A stretch of DNA of 64,000 nucleotides from NCBI RefSeq assembly GCF_004798585.1, contig NZ_PPXQ01000008.1:62001-126000 (forward strand), read 5' to 3'. Within the stretch, counting starts at the first letter, position 1, and each line of letters begins with the position of its first letter. The notes below the pieces were generated by a model. The model saw only the letters and a program-made list of their open reading frames with translations, was not told the DNA's origin and made no database searches. A program made the translations under genes and the position numbers. Below are positions 48,125 through 58,481 of the stretch, piece after piece. Source of the stretch: Massilia sp. Mn16-1_5. Lineage in GTDB: Bacteria > Pseudomonadota > Gammaproteobacteria > Burkholderiales > Burkholderiaceae_D.

Positions 48125-51103
48125 ATGATGGAAACAATTTTGTCCCGGTCGATCCGCGTGATCTGCCTGAGCGGCCTGGCCGTGGGCATGGGCACCGCGT
48201 ACGCGCAAGAGATGCAGACGCAAGGGGGGCAAAACCAGAGCGGTGCTGCCCAGCAGCAGGCCGCCGCCGCGACTGAGGCCCAGCAGCCGATGCAGCGCAT
48301 CGAAGTGACCGGTTCGCGTATCGCTTCGCCGAATGCCGACTCGCCGTCGCCGCTGCAGGTGCTGTCGGCCGCCGACATCGCCGCATCGGGCGCCGCCAAC
48401 CTGCAACAGGTGCTGCTGGATAACCCGACCATGGGCTCGCCGGCGATCAGCCGCACCAACTCGGCTTTCCAGACCGCCAGCGTGGGCGTGGCCACCGTCG
48501 ACCTGCGTAACCTGGGCACCTCGCGTACCCTGGTGCTGGTCAACGGCCGCCGCTTCGTCTCGGGTATCCCGGGCGAATCCGCAGTCGACCTGAACTCCAT
48601 CCCGACCGACTTCATCGAACGCGTCGAACTCCTGACCGGCGGCGCCTCGGCAGCCTACGGCTCCGACGCAGTGGCCGGCGTGGTCAACATCATCACCAAG
48701 CGCAGCTTCAACGGCATCATGCTGGACGCCCAGATGGGCGAGAGCTCGAAGAACGACGACCAGAAGCGTAAGTTCTCGGCGACCTTCGGCACCAGCAACG
48801 ACGATGGCTTCCTGATGGGTCACCTGGGCTATTCGCGCCAGGGCCACGTGTGGTCGCGCGACCGTGAGCGTTCCTCCGTCGACCAGCAGTCCCGCGCCGC
48901 CAGCACCGGCAACAGCGCAGACCTGTTCACCATCGACCGTCCCTTCTACTCCAGCTTTGCGCCGCAAGGCCGCTTCTATCCTGATAGCGGCAACTTCACC
49001 TACGACCGCGCAGGCAACGTCATTCCGTTTAACACGAACGGCACGAATGGCGGTGTCGCCACGGGCTTCAACCGTAACGAATTCCGTTCGATCGCCGTGC
49101 CGGTCGAGCGCTATTTGTTCGCCACCAACGGCGAGCTGAAGATCAACGAGAAGACCCGTGCCTTCATGGAAGGCACCTATGCCTCGTCGCACGTCTCGAC
49201 CAGCATCGAACCATTCGCACTGGGCGCCGAAGACATCTTCCCGTCGACCGGCGGCCAGGTGCCGGCCGGCTCCATGGTCAACGGTGCTCTGGTCCTGAAT
49301 CCGCTGGTGCCGCAGTACCTGCAAGACCGCATCAGCGACAACGATGGCGACGGCATCCCTGACTACTACTTCACCCGCCGCCTGGCGGAAGTCGGTAGCC
49401 GCGGCAGCACCGCGGAACGCGACACCTTCCGCTTCGTGACCGGCGTCAAGGGCGAATTCGATGCCTGGAAGACCTGGAACTATGAAGTCTACGGCGGCTA
49501 TGGCCAGACCAAGGAAGCCCAGCAGTCGACCGGCCAGGTCAATGTCCTGAACTTCGCCCAGGCGCTGCAAGCCATCCCGGGCGAAAACGGCGGTGCGCCG
49601 GTTTGCGCCAGCGCCGATGCACGCGCACAGGGTTGCGTGCCGATCAACGTGTTCGGCTACAACACCATCTCGCCGGAAGCACTGAAATACGTGACCGCAC
49701 CGGGCTCGCTGCTGACCCGCACCACCCAGAAACTGGTGGGCGGCCAGATCAATGGCGAAGTCTGGGATCTGCCGGCCGGCCCGCTGGGCGTGGCGGCAGG
49801 CTTCGAATGGCGCAAGGAGTTCTCGAGCGCCGTGCCGGACGCCCTGACCCAGGCTGGCCTGAACGCCGGCAACGCAACGCCGCCGACCGCCGGTGAGTTC
49901 AGCGTCAAGGAAATCTTCCTCGAAACCCGCGTGCCGCTGCTGAAGGACATGGCCTTCGTCAAGGAACTGAGCTTCCTGGGCGCCTTCCGCCACGGCGATT
50001 ACTCGTCGGTGGGCAGCACCAACAGCTGGAACGCCGGTGTCGAGTGGACCGTGGTTGACGACGTCAAGCTGCGCGGCACCCGTTCGCTGTCGACCCGCGC
50101 GCCGAACATCAACGAGCTGTACCAGGCACCAAGCCAGGACTTCCCGTCCGGCCTGAACGATCCTTGCCTGGGCGTGACCGCAACCTCGAACGGCCAGTAC
50201 GACGTGCTGTGCCGTGCCAACCCGGGCGTGGCAGCGAACATCGCCGCCAACGGCGCGTTCACCCTGACCCAGCCTGACATCCAGGGCGTCAGCGGCTTCA
50301 ACCGCGGCAACCCGAACCTGCAGGCGGAAAAAGGCCGTTCGACCACTGCCGGCGTCGTCTGGACCCCGCGTTCGATCGATGTCCTGAAGCGCTTCACCTT
50401 CACGGCTGACTACTTCAACATCAAGATCGCCGACGCCATCCTGTCCACCGGCCGTCAGTACGCGCTGCAGAGCTGCTACAACGGTTCGAACCCGGCAATG
50501 TGCTCGTTCATCACCCGCCGTCCGACCGCAACCGGCAACAACAGCGCCGGCTCGCTGGACCTGGTCGACACCGCCGTGTCGAACACCGGCGGCTTCACGA
50601 CTGAAGGTATCGACTTGACCGCCGCCTGGAACGACCGCGTCGGCCCGGGCCGCCTGTCGACCAAGCTGGCCTACACCTACGTGAAGAAAGGCTGGATCAA
50701 GGAGACCCCGGACGCCGAACAAGATCCGTTCGCAGGTGAAATCGGCGCGCCGAAGAACAAGGCGCTGTTCGACATCGGCTACAAGTGGAACGACCTGAGC
50801 GTCAGCGCGACCATGACCTACATCGGCCGCTCGGCGCTCGACGACCAGTTCCTGGCCGCCCTGACCCCGGCCCTGCCGGCGAACTCGGTCAAGTTCGGTT
50901 CGCGTACCTACACCGATCTGCAGGCTTCCTACCAGATCATGAAAGGTACCGAGCTGTACTTCGGTCTGAACAACGCGTTCGACACCAAGCCGCCGGCAAT
51001 CGTCTCGGGCATGCCGGGTAGCGACACCGGTGTCGAAACCGCTGCCGGTACCTACGATCCGATCGGCCGCCGCTGGTATGCTGGCGTGCGCGTGAAGCTC
51101 TGA
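48125..51103 (+). CDS. TonB-dependent outer-membrane receptor (VTGS plug type), receptor 3
   Basis: 992 aa. The ATG at 48125 (or 48128) is set by GAGGAG at 48111-48116; an in-frame GTG at 48116 is rejected. Signal peptide (SRSIRVICLSGLAVGMGTAYAQ), Gln/Ala-rich linker, TonB box QRIEVTGSRIAS, plug VELLTGGASAAYGSDAVAG and barrel ending GRRWYAGVRVKL. The last residue is Leu, not aromatic. Several Cys pairs (CVPINVFGYN, LQSCYNGSNPAMCSF) suggest disulfide-bonded loops. Substrate unknown. Confidence 0.93.
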   Translation: MMETILSRSIRVICLSGLAVGMGTAYAQEMQTQGGQNQSGAAQQQAAAATEAQQPMQRIEVTGSRIASPNADSPSPLQVLSAADIAASGAANLQQVLLDNPTMGSPAISRTNSAFQTASVGVATVDLRNLGTSRTLVLVNGRRFVSGIPGESAVDLNSIPTDFIERVELLTGGASAAYGSDAVAGVVNIITKRSFNGIMLDAQMGESSKNDDQKRKFSATFGTSNDDGFLMGHLGYSRQGHVWSRDRERSSVDQQSRAASTGNSADLFTIDRPFYSSFAPQGRFYPDSGNFTYDRAGNVIPFNTNGTNGGVATGFNRNEFRSIAVPVERYLFATNGELKINEKTRAFMEGTYASSHVSTSIEPFALGAEDIFPSTGGQVPAGSMVNGALVLNPLVPQYLQDRISDNDGDGIPDYYFTRRLAEVGSRGSTAERDTFRFVTGVKGEFDAWKTWNYEVYGGYGQTKEAQQSTGQVNVLNFAQALQAIPGENGGAPVCASADARAQGCVPINVFGYNTISPEALKYVTAPGSLLTRTTQKLVGGQINGEVWDLPAGPLGVAAGFEWRKEFSSAVPDALTQAGLNAGNATPPTAGEFSVKEIFLETRVPLLKDMAFVKELSFLGAFRHGDYSSVGSTNSWNAGVEWTVVDDVKLRGTRSLSTRAPNINELYQAPSQDFPSGLNDPCLGVTATSNGQYDVLCRANPGVAANIAANGAFTLTQPDIQGVSGFNRGNPNLQAEKGRSTTAGVVWTPRSIDVLKRFTFTADYFNIKIADAILSTGRQYALQSCYNGSNPAMCSFITRRPTATGNNSAGSLDLVDTAVSNTGGFTTEGIDLTAAWNDRVGPGRLSTKLAYTYVKKGWIKETPDAEQDPFAGEIGAPKNKALFDIGYKWNDLSVSATMTYIGRSALDDQFLAALTPALPANSVKFGSRTYTDLQASYQIMKGTELYFGLNNAFDTKPPAIVSGMPGSDTGVETAAGTYDPIGRRWYAGVRVKL

Positions 51104-51126
51104 TCCTTCCCTTCCGGGAACTGAAG

Positions 51127-51153
51127 ACGCCGGGTTCGCCCGGCGTTTTTTTA
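51127..51153 (+). terminator. Intrinsic terminator of receptor 3
   Basis: ACGCCGGG and CCCGGCGT pair around TTCG, followed by seven T. Confidence 0.88.
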
Positions 51154-51211
51154 TTCCCGGTTATCATAGGGGGCATGCTGGCGCAAAGGTCCGGCGATCA
51201 CACTCTTATTT

Positions 51212-51976
51212 ATGGCAATCAAACTCAAGAACGACAAGGACATCGCGAAGATGCGCGTGGCCGGCCGTCTGGCCGCCGAGGTCCTGGAAATGATCAAGGA
51301 ACACGTCGTCCCCGGCGTCTCCACCGAAGAACTCGACCGCCGCTGCAACGAATACATCCGCAAGGTGCAGAAGGCGACGCCGGCAAATGTCGGCTACCAC
51401 GGCTTCCCGAAGACCCTGTGCACCTCGGTCAACGGCGTGGTCTGCCACGGCATCCCGAGCGAAAAGGAAATCCTCAAGGACGGCGACATCGTCAACATCG
51501 ACGTCACCGTGATCAAGGACGGCTGGCACGGCGACACCAGCCGCATGTACTACGCGGGCACGCCGAGCCCCGAGGCCAAGCGCCTGGTCGACACCACCTA
51601 TGACTGCATGATGGCCGGTATTCGCACCGTGCGTCCGGGCTCGCGCCTGGGCGACATCGGCCACGCGATCCAGAAGATCGCGGAAGCGGCCGGCTATTCG
51701 GTGGTGCGCGACTACTGCGGCCACGGCATCGGGCGCGTCTACCACGAAGATCCGCAGGTGCTGCACTACGGCCGCCCGAACACGGGCTTGCTGCTGAAGG
51801 AAGGCATGACCTTTACCGTCGAGCCGATGATCAATGCCGGCGACGACGAAGTGGCGCAGCTGGACGACGGCTGGACCGTGGTCACCCGCGACGGCTCGCT
51901 GTCGGCGCAATGGGAGCACATGATCGCGGTGACGAACAACGGCTTCGAGATCCTGACGCCCTGGCCGAAGGGCTGA
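51212..51976 (+). CDS. map: Type I methionine aminopeptidase
   Basis: 254 aa. The five metal ligands are in place: Asp in DIVNIDVT, Asp in HGDTSRM, His in YCGHGIGRVYHE, Glu in TVEPMINAG and Glu in QWEHMIAVT. Removes the initiator Met from new proteins. The usual length for proteobacterial MetAP-I. It stands alone between receptor 3 and the convergent gap gene and shares a bidirectional terminator with it. Confidence 0.97.
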   Translation: MAIKLKNDKDIAKMRVAGRLAAEVLEMIKEHVVPGVSTEELDRRCNEYIRKVQKATPANVGYHGFPKTLCTSVNGVVCHGIPSEKEILKDGDIVNIDVTVIKDGWHGDTSRMYYAGTPSPEAKRLVDTTYDCMMAGIRTVRPGSRLGDIGHAIQKIAEAAGYSVVRDYCGHGIGRVYHEDPQVLHYGRPNTGLLLKEGMTFTVEPMINAGDDEVAQLDDGWTVVTRDGSLSAQWEHMIAVTNNGFEILTPWPKG

Positions 51977-52003
51977 GTGTTTCGATTGATGACCGTACAG
52001 GTC

Positions 52004-52037
52004 AAAAAAAAACCCGCCGGCCGGCGGGTTCTTTTTT
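52004..52037. terminator. Bidirectional terminator between map and gap
   Basis: AACCCGCCGG and CCGGCGGGTT with A-run on the left and T-run on the right; serves both convergent genes. Confidence 0.88.
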
Positions 52038-52050
52038 GCTGCTATGCGAA

Positions 52051-53061
52051 TTACTTCGCGTTCATCAGCGCAACGGTGGTGTCCAGCATGCGGTTCGAGA
52101 AGCCCCACTCGTTGTCGTACCACGACGAGACCTTCACCAGGCGGCCCGAGACTTTGGTCAGGGTGGCGTCGAAGTTCGACGATGCCGGGTTGTGGTTGAA
52201 GTCGACCGAGACCAGCGGGTCGGTGTTGTAGGTCAGGATGCCTTTCAGGGCGCCTTCCGAAGCCGACTTCATGATCTGGTTGACTTCGTCCACGGTGGTG
52301 TCGCGCTTGGCGATGAAGGACAGGTCGACGATCGAGACGTTGATGGTCGGCACGCGGATCGCGAAGCCGTCCAGCTTGCCGTTCAGCTCAGGCAGCACCA
52401 GGCCAACCGCTGCGGCGGCGCCGGTCTTGGTCGGGATCATCGACTGCGTGGCCGAACGGGCGCGGCGCAGGTCTTCGTGCATCACGTCGGTCAGCACCTG
52501 GTCGTTGGTGTAGGCGTGCACGGTGGTCATCAGGCCGGTTTCCAGGCCAATGGCGTCGTGCAGCGGCTTGACCAGCGGGGCCAGGCAGTTGGTGGTGCAG
52601 GATGCGTTCGAGATGACGGTGTCGCTCGCCTTCAGCACGTCCTGGTTGACGCCATAGACGATGGTCGCGTCGACATCCTTGCCGCCCGGGGCCGAGATGA
52701 TGACTTTCTTGGCGCCGCCCTTCAGGTGGGCCGACGCCTTTTCCTTGGTGGTGAAGAAGCCGGTGCACTCGAGCACCACGTCCACGCCCAGTTCGCCCCA
52801 TGGGATTTCAGCCGGGTTACGCTGCGCGAACACGCGGATCTTGTCGCCGTTGACGATCATGTTGTCGCCTTCGACCGTGACGGTGCCCGGGAACTTGCCA
52901 TGGGCGGTGTCGTAGCGGGTCAGGTGGGCGTTCGATTCGGCGTTGCCGAGGTCGTTGATCGCCACGATCTGGATGTCTTGCTTTTTGCCGCCTTCGTAGA
53001 AGGCACGCAGGATGTTGCGGCCGATGCGGCCATAACCGTTGATTGCAACTTTGATCGTCAT
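52051..53061 (-). CDS. gap: Glyceraldehyde-3-phosphate dehydrogenase, type I
   Basis: 336 aa. NAD-binding [10 protein letters not shown] at the N-terminus and the catalytic [13 protein letters not shown] (active Cys near 150) are intact. It makes 1,3-bisphosphoglycerate. ATG 53061 starts the conserved N-terminus. Follows tkt with an 81-nt gap, a gene pair common in betaproteobacteria. Confidence 0.97.
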   Translation of the reverse strand: MTIKVAINGYGRIGRNILRAFYEGGKKQDIQIVAINDLGNAESNAHLTRYDTAHGKFPGTVTVEGDNMIVNGDKIRVFAQRNPAEIPWGELGVDVVLECTGFFTTKEKASAHLKGGAKKVIISAPGGKDVDATIVYGVNQDVLKASDTVISNASCTTNCLAPLVKPLHDAIGLETGLMTTVHAYTNDQVLTDVMHEDLRRARSATQSMIPTKTGAAAAVGLVLPELNGKLDGFAIRVPTINVSIVDLSFIAKRDTTVDEVNQIMKSASEGALKGILTYNTDPLVSVDFNHNPASSNFDATLTKVSGRLVKVSSWYDNEWGFSNRMLDTTVALMNAK

Positions 53062-53107
53062 TGCTTTGCTCCTGATTAGAAAAAAACTTTTTTCGGACCT
53101 CGAATAC

Positions 53108-53139
53108 AAAACGGGCCGCCCGCAGGCAGCCCGTGAAAA
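53108..53139 (-). terminator. Hairpin between tkt and gap
   Basis: ACGGGC and GCCCGT with short extensions, followed by TTTT on the minus strand; a weak terminator that could make gap partly independent of tkt. Confidence 0.45.
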
Positions 53140-53142
53140 ACA

Positions 53143-55140
53143 TTACGCAGCGATCACGCCTTTGGCCTTGGCCACGACGTTCTCGACGGTGAAGCCGAAG
53201 TGCTTGAACAACACCGGTGCCGGAGCGGATTCGCCGAAGGTGTCGATACCGACGACGGCGCCTTCCAGGCCGACATACTTGTACCAGAAGTCGGTGACGC
53301 CGGCTTCGATCGCGACACGCGGCACGCCACGGGTCAGGACGCTTGCCTTGTAAGCTGCGTCCTGGCGGTCGAACACGTCGGTCGACGGCATCGAGACGAC
53401 ACGGGCGGCGATGCCCTCGCCTGCCAGCGCCTCGGCGGCTTTCACAGCCAGCTCGACTTCCGAACCGGTGGCGATCAGGATCACCTTGGCGTCAGCGGCG
53501 TCGCGCAGCACGTAGCCGCCCTTGGCGATGTCGGCCACCTGGCCGGCTTCACGTTCCATGAACGGCAGGTTCTGGCGCGAGAAGATCAGGGTCGACGGGC
53601 CGTCGCGACGCTGCACTGCCGCGCCCCAGGCCACCTGCGATTCGACCGTGTCGCACGGACGCCAGTTGTCCAGGCCCGGGATCAGGCGCAGCGAGGAGAC
53701 GTGCTCGATCGACTGGTGGGTCGGGCCGTCTTCGCCCAGGCCGATCGAGTCGTGGGTGAACACGAACAGCGAGCGGATCTTCATCAGGGACGCCATGCGC
53801 AGCGCGTTGCGGCTGTAGTCCGAGAAGGTCAGGAAGGTCGCGCCGAAGGGGATGAAGCCGCCGTGCAGGGCGACGCCGTTCTGGATCGCGGCCATGCCGA
53901 ATTCGCGCACGCCGTAGTTGATGTGGTTGCCCGGGATGCCCGAACGCACGGCAACGATCTCTTTCCAGTTGGTGAGATTGGAGCCGGTCAGGTCGGCCGA
54001 GCCGCCCAGGAATTCCGGCAGGATCGGGGCCAGGGCCTGGATCGCGTTCTGCGAGGCCTTGCGAGTGGCGATGGTTTCCTTTTTGTCGACGCAGGCAGCG
54101 ATGGCGGCGTTCAGCACGTCGTTGAAGTTACCTGGCAGCTCGCCCTTCATACGGCGCTCGTATTCGGCGGCCAGTTCCGGGTGCTTGCTACGGTACTCGG
54201 CGAACATCGCGTTCCAGCTGTTTTCCAGCTCGGCGCCGCGTGCCTTGGCATCCCATGCCTGGTAGATTTCGCCAGGAATGTCGAACGGGATCGGATCCCA
54301 GACCAGGTGCTGGCGCACGGCCGCGATTTCCTTGTCGCCCAGCGGGGCGCCGTGGACTTTATCTCCACCTTCCAGGTTCGGGGCGCCCTTGCCGATGATG
54401 GTCTTGCAGCAGATCAGGGTCGGACGGTCCGATTTCTTGGCCGCTTCGATCGCGTTCGAGACGGCGGTCACGTTGTGGCCGTCGACCTTCGGAATGACGT
54501 TCCAGCCGTAGGCTTCGAAACGCTTCTGGGTGTCGTCGGTGAACCAGCCTTCCACCTTACCGTCGATCGAGATGCCGTTGTCGTCGTACAGCCAGATCAG
54601 CTTGTTCAGGCGCAGGGTACCGGCCAGCGAGGCGACTTCGTGCGAGATGCCTTCCATCAGGCAGCCGTCGCCCAGGAAGGCGTAGGTGTAGTGATCGACG
54701 ACCTCGAAGCCCGGACGGTTGAATTCATACGACAGCAGCCACTCGGCCAGCGCCATGCCGACGGCGTTGGCGATGCCCTGCCCCAGCGGTCCGGTGGTCG
54801 TTTCCACGCCCGGGGTGATGCCCACTTCCGGGTGGCCCGGGGTCTTCGAGTGCAGCTGGCGGAAGTTGCGGATGTCGTCCATCGACACGTCGTAGCCGGC
54901 CAGGTGCAGCAGCGCGTAGTGCAGCATCGAGCCGTGGCCGTTCGAGAGCAGGAAGCGGTCGCGGTTCGACCAGTTCGGGTTGGCCGGGTTGTGGCGGTAA
55001 TGCTTGTCCCACAGGGCGACGGCGATTTCCGCCATGCCCATTGGCATGCCTGGGTGGCCGGAGTTGGCTTTCTGGACAGCGTCCATTGCCAGCGCGCGGA
55101 TTGCGTTGGCCATCAGGGTCGTGGTTTGCATAGATGTCAT
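53143..55140 (-). CDS. tkt: Transketolase
   Basis: 665 aa. Thiamine-diphosphate motif [18 protein letters not shown] and the substrate-binding His-Gly [15 protein letters not shown] are present. It links the pentose-phosphate pathway to glycolysis, and supplies erythrose-4-phosphate, the substrate of AroG. Start either ATG 55140 (MTSMQTTT) or ATG 55131; the first is kept. Upstream of gap in the same direction. Confidence 0.97.
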   Translation of the reverse strand: MTSMQTTTLMANAIRALAMDAVQKANSGHPGMPMGMAEIAVALWDKHYRHNPANPNWSNRDRFLLSNGHGSMLHYALLHLAGYDVSMDDIRNFRQLHSKTPGHPEVGITPGVETTTGPLGQGIANAVGMALAEWLLSYEFNRPGFEVVDHYTYAFLGDGCLMEGISHEVASLAGTLRLNKLIWLYDDNGISIDGKVEGWFTDDTQKRFEAYGWNVIPKVDGHNVTAVSNAIEAAKKSDRPTLICCKTIIGKGAPNLEGGDKVHGAPLGDKEIAAVRQHLVWDPIPFDIPGEIYQAWDAKARGAELENSWNAMFAEYRSKHPELAAEYERRMKGELPGNFNDVLNAAIAACVDKKETIATRKASQNAIQALAPILPEFLGGSADLTGSNLTNWKEIVAVRSGIPGNHINYGVREFGMAAIQNGVALHGGFIPFGATFLTFSDYSRNALRMASLMKIRSLFVFTHDSIGLGEDGPTHQSIEHVSSLRLIPGLDNWRPCDTVESQVAWGAAVQRRDGPSTLIFSRQNLPFMEREAGQVADIAKGGYVLRDAADAKVILIATGSEVELAVKAAEALAGEGIAARVVSMPSTDVFDRQDAAYKASVLTRGVPRVAIEAGVTDFWYKYVGLEGAVVGIDTFGESAPAPVLFKHFGFTVENVVAKAKGVIAA

Positions 55141-55257
55141 GATTGGTAAGTCTGGATTTGGAAGGCGGCGGCGCTACGGGAGGCCGTAGCCCGCTATTCT
55201 ACCAGAGCTGCACCTGCCTAATAAAAAAGCGTTCAAGCAAAGTTGTGCAGTGCAAAC

Positions 55258-55289
55258 AAAAATGGCGGACCGAAGTCCGCCATTTTATT
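55258..55289. terminator. Bidirectional terminator between receptor 4 and tkt
   Basis: AATGGCGGAC and GTCCGCCATT flanked by A-run and T-run; receptor 4 transcripts end here on the minus strand. Confidence 0.85.
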
Positions 55290-55304
55290 GTCGACTACCA
55301 GCGA

Positions 55305-58211
55305 TCAGAACCTGACCGTAGCGCCGAGGGTCACGTACCGCCCCACCGCGTCGTAGCTTTGCGGGAAGGTGTTGCCGCTGTTCGGACCGGTACCGCCGAT
55401 CGAGCCGCCGACGATCGGCGGCTTCTTGTTCGCGGCATTGGTCACCGAGGCCACCAGGCGTACGTTCTTGCTGACGTTCCAGCTGGCGTTCAGGTCGACG
55501 TAATGGTACGACGGGATGCTGGCGAAAGCCGGCAGGAACACGGTGCCGCCCGGTTCCTCGATCACGCCGCTGACATAGCGCCAGTTGTAGCCGACCGCCC
55601 AGGCACCGAAGCTCCAGTTGGTGCGTTGGTTGAACTTGCGCTTGTAGACCGGCGCCGACACGATGTTGTTGCAGGCCACGCTGTAGTAGCCCAGGCAGTC
55701 GCGCTCGACCGCGGTCGGCGTCGCCTGGAAGGTGTAGCTATTGACCTGGTTGGCGCCAAGGCTGATGTCGAAGTTGCCCCAACGCGCATCCAGGCCCACG
55801 CGGCTGGCGGCCAGGCGGTACGAGATGTTCAGGTCGACGCCGCTGGTGCTTTGCGAGCCCAGGTTCGACAGCGGCGTGGCGACGCCGCGCGCCTCGTTGC
55901 CGTTGAAGGTGCCGTTGATCGTGTTACGGCCAATCATGCCGCAGAACTCGTTGAGCGTGAAGCCCGGATTCTGGCCCGCGCTGTAGCAGCGTTCCAGGAT
56001 GTCGGTGGTCGCCGGCGACGAGACGGCATCGGTGATGTCGATCTTGTAGTAGTCGAGCGACAGGTTCAGGCGCGGCAGCGGCTCGATCACGAAACCGATG
56101 GTCTTGGTCTTGGCCGATTCAGGTCCCAGCGCCGGGTTGCCGCCGGAGAGGTTGTTGATCTGGCCCGAGGACGGCGCCGGCAGCGCGCCGACTTCGCTCA
56201 GCGGCACGCCGGTCTGCACGCACAGGTTCGACAGGGTACCGGCGCGGGCAGCGTCGGCCTTGTTGATGTTCGTGCCCTGGCAAGGATCGGTGGCCAGGTT
56301 CGACAGGCCGGTCACGGCCGGTGCGAACAGCTCGTTCACGTTCGGCGCGCGGGTGGCTTTCTGCACCATGGCGCGGAAGCGCAGCTTCTCGATCGGCGCC
56401 CATTCGCCGCCCGCTTTCCAGCTGCCGTAGTCGTTCTTGGCGCTGGCGGTGGAGAACTCGGTCTGGCGATAACCAAGCTCCGCGTTCAGGGTACGCACGA
56501 ATGGCAGGTCGCGCGCGATCGGGACCAGCATCTCGACGGCGTACTCCTTCAGCGAGAAGCGGCCCGAGCGGTCAGGCGTCGGCGCGCCCGTGCCCAGCAC
56601 TTCACCCTGCAGCTGCGAAGCGGCGTCCGACTGGGTACCGGCCGTGACCTTGCGGTTTTCGGCCAGCAGCGACATGCTGATCGGATCCTGCGCAAAGGGG
56701 CTGCGGATGGTGTTGCCCAGGTTGCCCGAGAACGCAATGGCGGCCACGTCCTGCTTGACGCTCTGGTTCAGGATCGCGCTGTTGTTGATGAACTTGGCCT
56801 GCTCGGGCGTGATCGAGCCTTCGGCGCCGAACACGTTCAGCGGTACGCAGCCATTGGTGTTGTTGACGCAGGTGGTGGTATTGAGAGCGTTCAATGCCTG
56901 GCCGACCTTGGCCAGCGAACCCCAGTTGCGACGCGTCTGGGTCTGGTCGGCGGTGCCGCGCGTCCAGTAAGCGTCGTAGGTCCAGTCGTAGGCGATCTCG
57001 CCCTTCAGGCCGATCGTGTACTGCAGCGTCTTGTTGTCGAAGTCGTTGAAGCGCGGGCCGAGTTCGGTGAAGCGGCGGTTGACCAGCAGCGGGACGATCG
57101 TGTTGTTGCCGGCAACGCAGTTGGCGGCCGGAATGCCGCGCCGTGCGCAGATCTGCTCGCGCGCCGCTTGCGGGATGTACGGGTTGCCGATCGGGACGTT
57201 GAAGGTGTTGCCGAAGGTACCGGTCGAAGCCAGGGCCGAGGCCACCTTGCTGTTGGTGGCGAATACCTCGGTATAGGCTTCGGCGTACTCGTTGATCTTG
57301 TAGTTGCCGAGCGCGGTCGCCTGGGTGCGGTCGAGGCCGGTCACATAATAATTCGGCGGATTGGTGTTGTAGAGCGCGACAGGCTGCACCAGCGTGCCGG
57401 TGGCCGGATTGATCTGCCATGCGCCGGACAGCACGTTGGCGTTGCCCGCCGTGCCGGCACTGGTCGAGAATGCGGCCGGCACGGTCGTGCCCGAGCCGGT
57501 CGGCGCGCCGGTCACCGAGTTCAGGCTGGTGATGCCGTATTCGCGTTCGCCCTGGGTCAGCGGATCGGACTTGGTCTTGCCGATGCTCAGCACGACATTG
57601 CCGCGGCCGCCGTCCAGGTTGGCGCCCATGGTGACGTCGGTGCGGCGGCGCTTGGCGTCGTGCTGGTCGGCGGTCATGCCGTAGGAGGTGGTGACGTCGA
57701 CGCCGGTGAAATTGCGGCGCAGATTGAAGTTGGCCACGCCGGCGACGGCGTCGGCGCCGTACACGACCGAGGCACCGCCGGTCAGGATGTCGACGCGGCT
57801 GAGCAGGGCCATCGGGATCGAGTTGGTATCGACCGTGCCGCCGAGGCTGTAAGGAACGAGGCGGCGGCCATTGACCAGGACGAGGGTGCGGTTGGTACCG
57901 AGGCCGCGCAGGTCGATCGTCGCAGCGCCGCCGGTGCCGTTGTTGGTAGCCGGACCGACGGCGGGAACCGCTGCCGGCAGGGCCTTGAAGAACTCTTCCA
58001 CGGCGACCGGCTGGGTGGCGCGGATCTCTTCGGCAGTCACCGAGCCGATCGGGCTGCTCGAATTGAAGCCGGGCGCCGTCATGCGCGTACCCGTCACTTC
58101 GACGACAGCGGGTTTCTGCTCTTGCGCCCAGGCGCCGGCACTCAGGCCGGCCAGGACGGCACCGGAAAACATCAGGCGTACAGACCGCGACAAAATCTTC
58201 TCTCTAGTCAT
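55305..58211 (-). CDS. TonB-dependent outer-membrane receptor (VTGS plug type), receptor 4
   Basis: 968 aa from ATG 58211 (MTREKILSRSVRLMFSGAV; ATG 58220 also possible). Signal peptide to about residue 28 (GAWAQ), TonB-box-like VVEVTGTRM, plug with VDILTGGASVVYGADAVAG and LRGLGTNRTLVLVNGRR, barrel ending GRYVTLGATVRF. Internal Cys pairs (CVNNTNGC, EQICARRGIPAANC) suggest disulfides. Its N-terminus 'LSRSVRLMFSG' matches receptors 1-3. Upstream sits a palindrome and a promoter-like TTGACA. Confidence 0.92.
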   Translation of the reverse strand: MTREKILSRSVRLMFSGAVLAGLSAGAWAQEQKPAVVEVTGTRMTAPGFNSSSPIGSVTAEEIRATQPVAVEEFFKALPAAVPAVGPATNNGTGGAATIDLRGLGTNRTLVLVNGRRLVPYSLGGTVDTNSIPMALLSRVDILTGGASVVYGADAVAGVANFNLRRNFTGVDVTTSYGMTADQHDAKRRRTDVTMGANLDGGRGNVVLSIGKTKSDPLTQGEREYGITSLNSVTGAPTGSGTTVPAAFSTSAGTAGNANVLSGAWQINPATGTLVQPVALYNTNPPNYYVTGLDRTQATALGNYKINEYAEAYTEVFATNSKVASALASTGTFGNTFNVPIGNPYIPQAAREQICARRGIPAANCVAGNNTIVPLLVNRRFTELGPRFNDFDNKTLQYTIGLKGEIAYDWTYDAYWTRGTADQTQTRRNWGSLAKVGQALNALNTTTCVNNTNGCVPLNVFGAEGSITPEQAKFINNSAILNQSVKQDVAAIAFSGNLGNTIRSPFAQDPISMSLLAENRKVTAGTQSDAASQLQGEVLGTGAPTPDRSGRFSLKEYAVEMLVPIARDLPFVRTLNAELGYRQTEFSTASAKNDYGSWKAGGEWAPIEKLRFRAMVQKATRAPNVNELFAPAVTGLSNLATDPCQGTNINKADAARAGTLSNLCVQTGVPLSEVGALPAPSSGQINNLSGGNPALGPESAKTKTIGFVIEPLPRLNLSLDYYKIDITDAVSSPATTDILERCYSAGQNPGFTLNEFCGMIGRNTINGTFNGNEARGVATPLSNLGSQSTSGVDLNISYRLAASRVGLDARWGNFDISLGANQVNSYTFQATPTAVERDCLGYYSVACNNIVSAPVYKRKFNQRTNWSFGAWAVGYNWRYVSGVIEEPGGTVFLPAFASIPSYHYVDLNASWNVSKNVRLVASVTNAANKKPPIVGGSIGGTGPNSGNTFPQSYDAVGRYVTLGATVRF

Positions 58212-58341
58212 TATTATCATCTTCCTCGTAGTGACAACCGAACGCTGCCAGTCCCGGATCGCGGTCCCGGCACGTTCCCCTCGGCAAGCAGTCAAGCCAT
58301 GCGTGATGACATACATACTTGCTAGAAAGATAGGATCATCT

Positions 58342-58363
58342 TGTATTGACGTGTGTCAATACA
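58342..58363. promoter_or_regulatory. Perfect palindrome between receptor 4 and rsmE
   Basis: GTATTGACGTGTGTCAATAC, extended by one more pair (9-bp arms, 4-bp spacer). It contains TTGACA of a candidate minus-strand promoter for receptor 4, so a dimeric repressor bound here would block it. Confidence 0.55.
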
Positions 58364-58375
58364 TTACGGTTATTG

Positions 58376-58388
58376 TTTCGTAAATACA
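58376..58388 (-). promoter_or_regulatory. Shared receptor-upstream element, copy 1
   Basis: TGTATTTACGAAA on the minus strand, 16 bp upstream of the TTGACA in the palindrome. The identical 13 bases recur at 62588-62576 upstream of the Oar-like receptor. Confidence 0.4.
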
Positions 58389-58481
58389 ACGATTGCAAAC
58401 ATCCGGCCGGCGCGTTCCCGCATGCGGCCGCGAACGGCGCCGATTACAATGCGCCCTTCCCTTTCTTGTTTGCAGCTGCTT

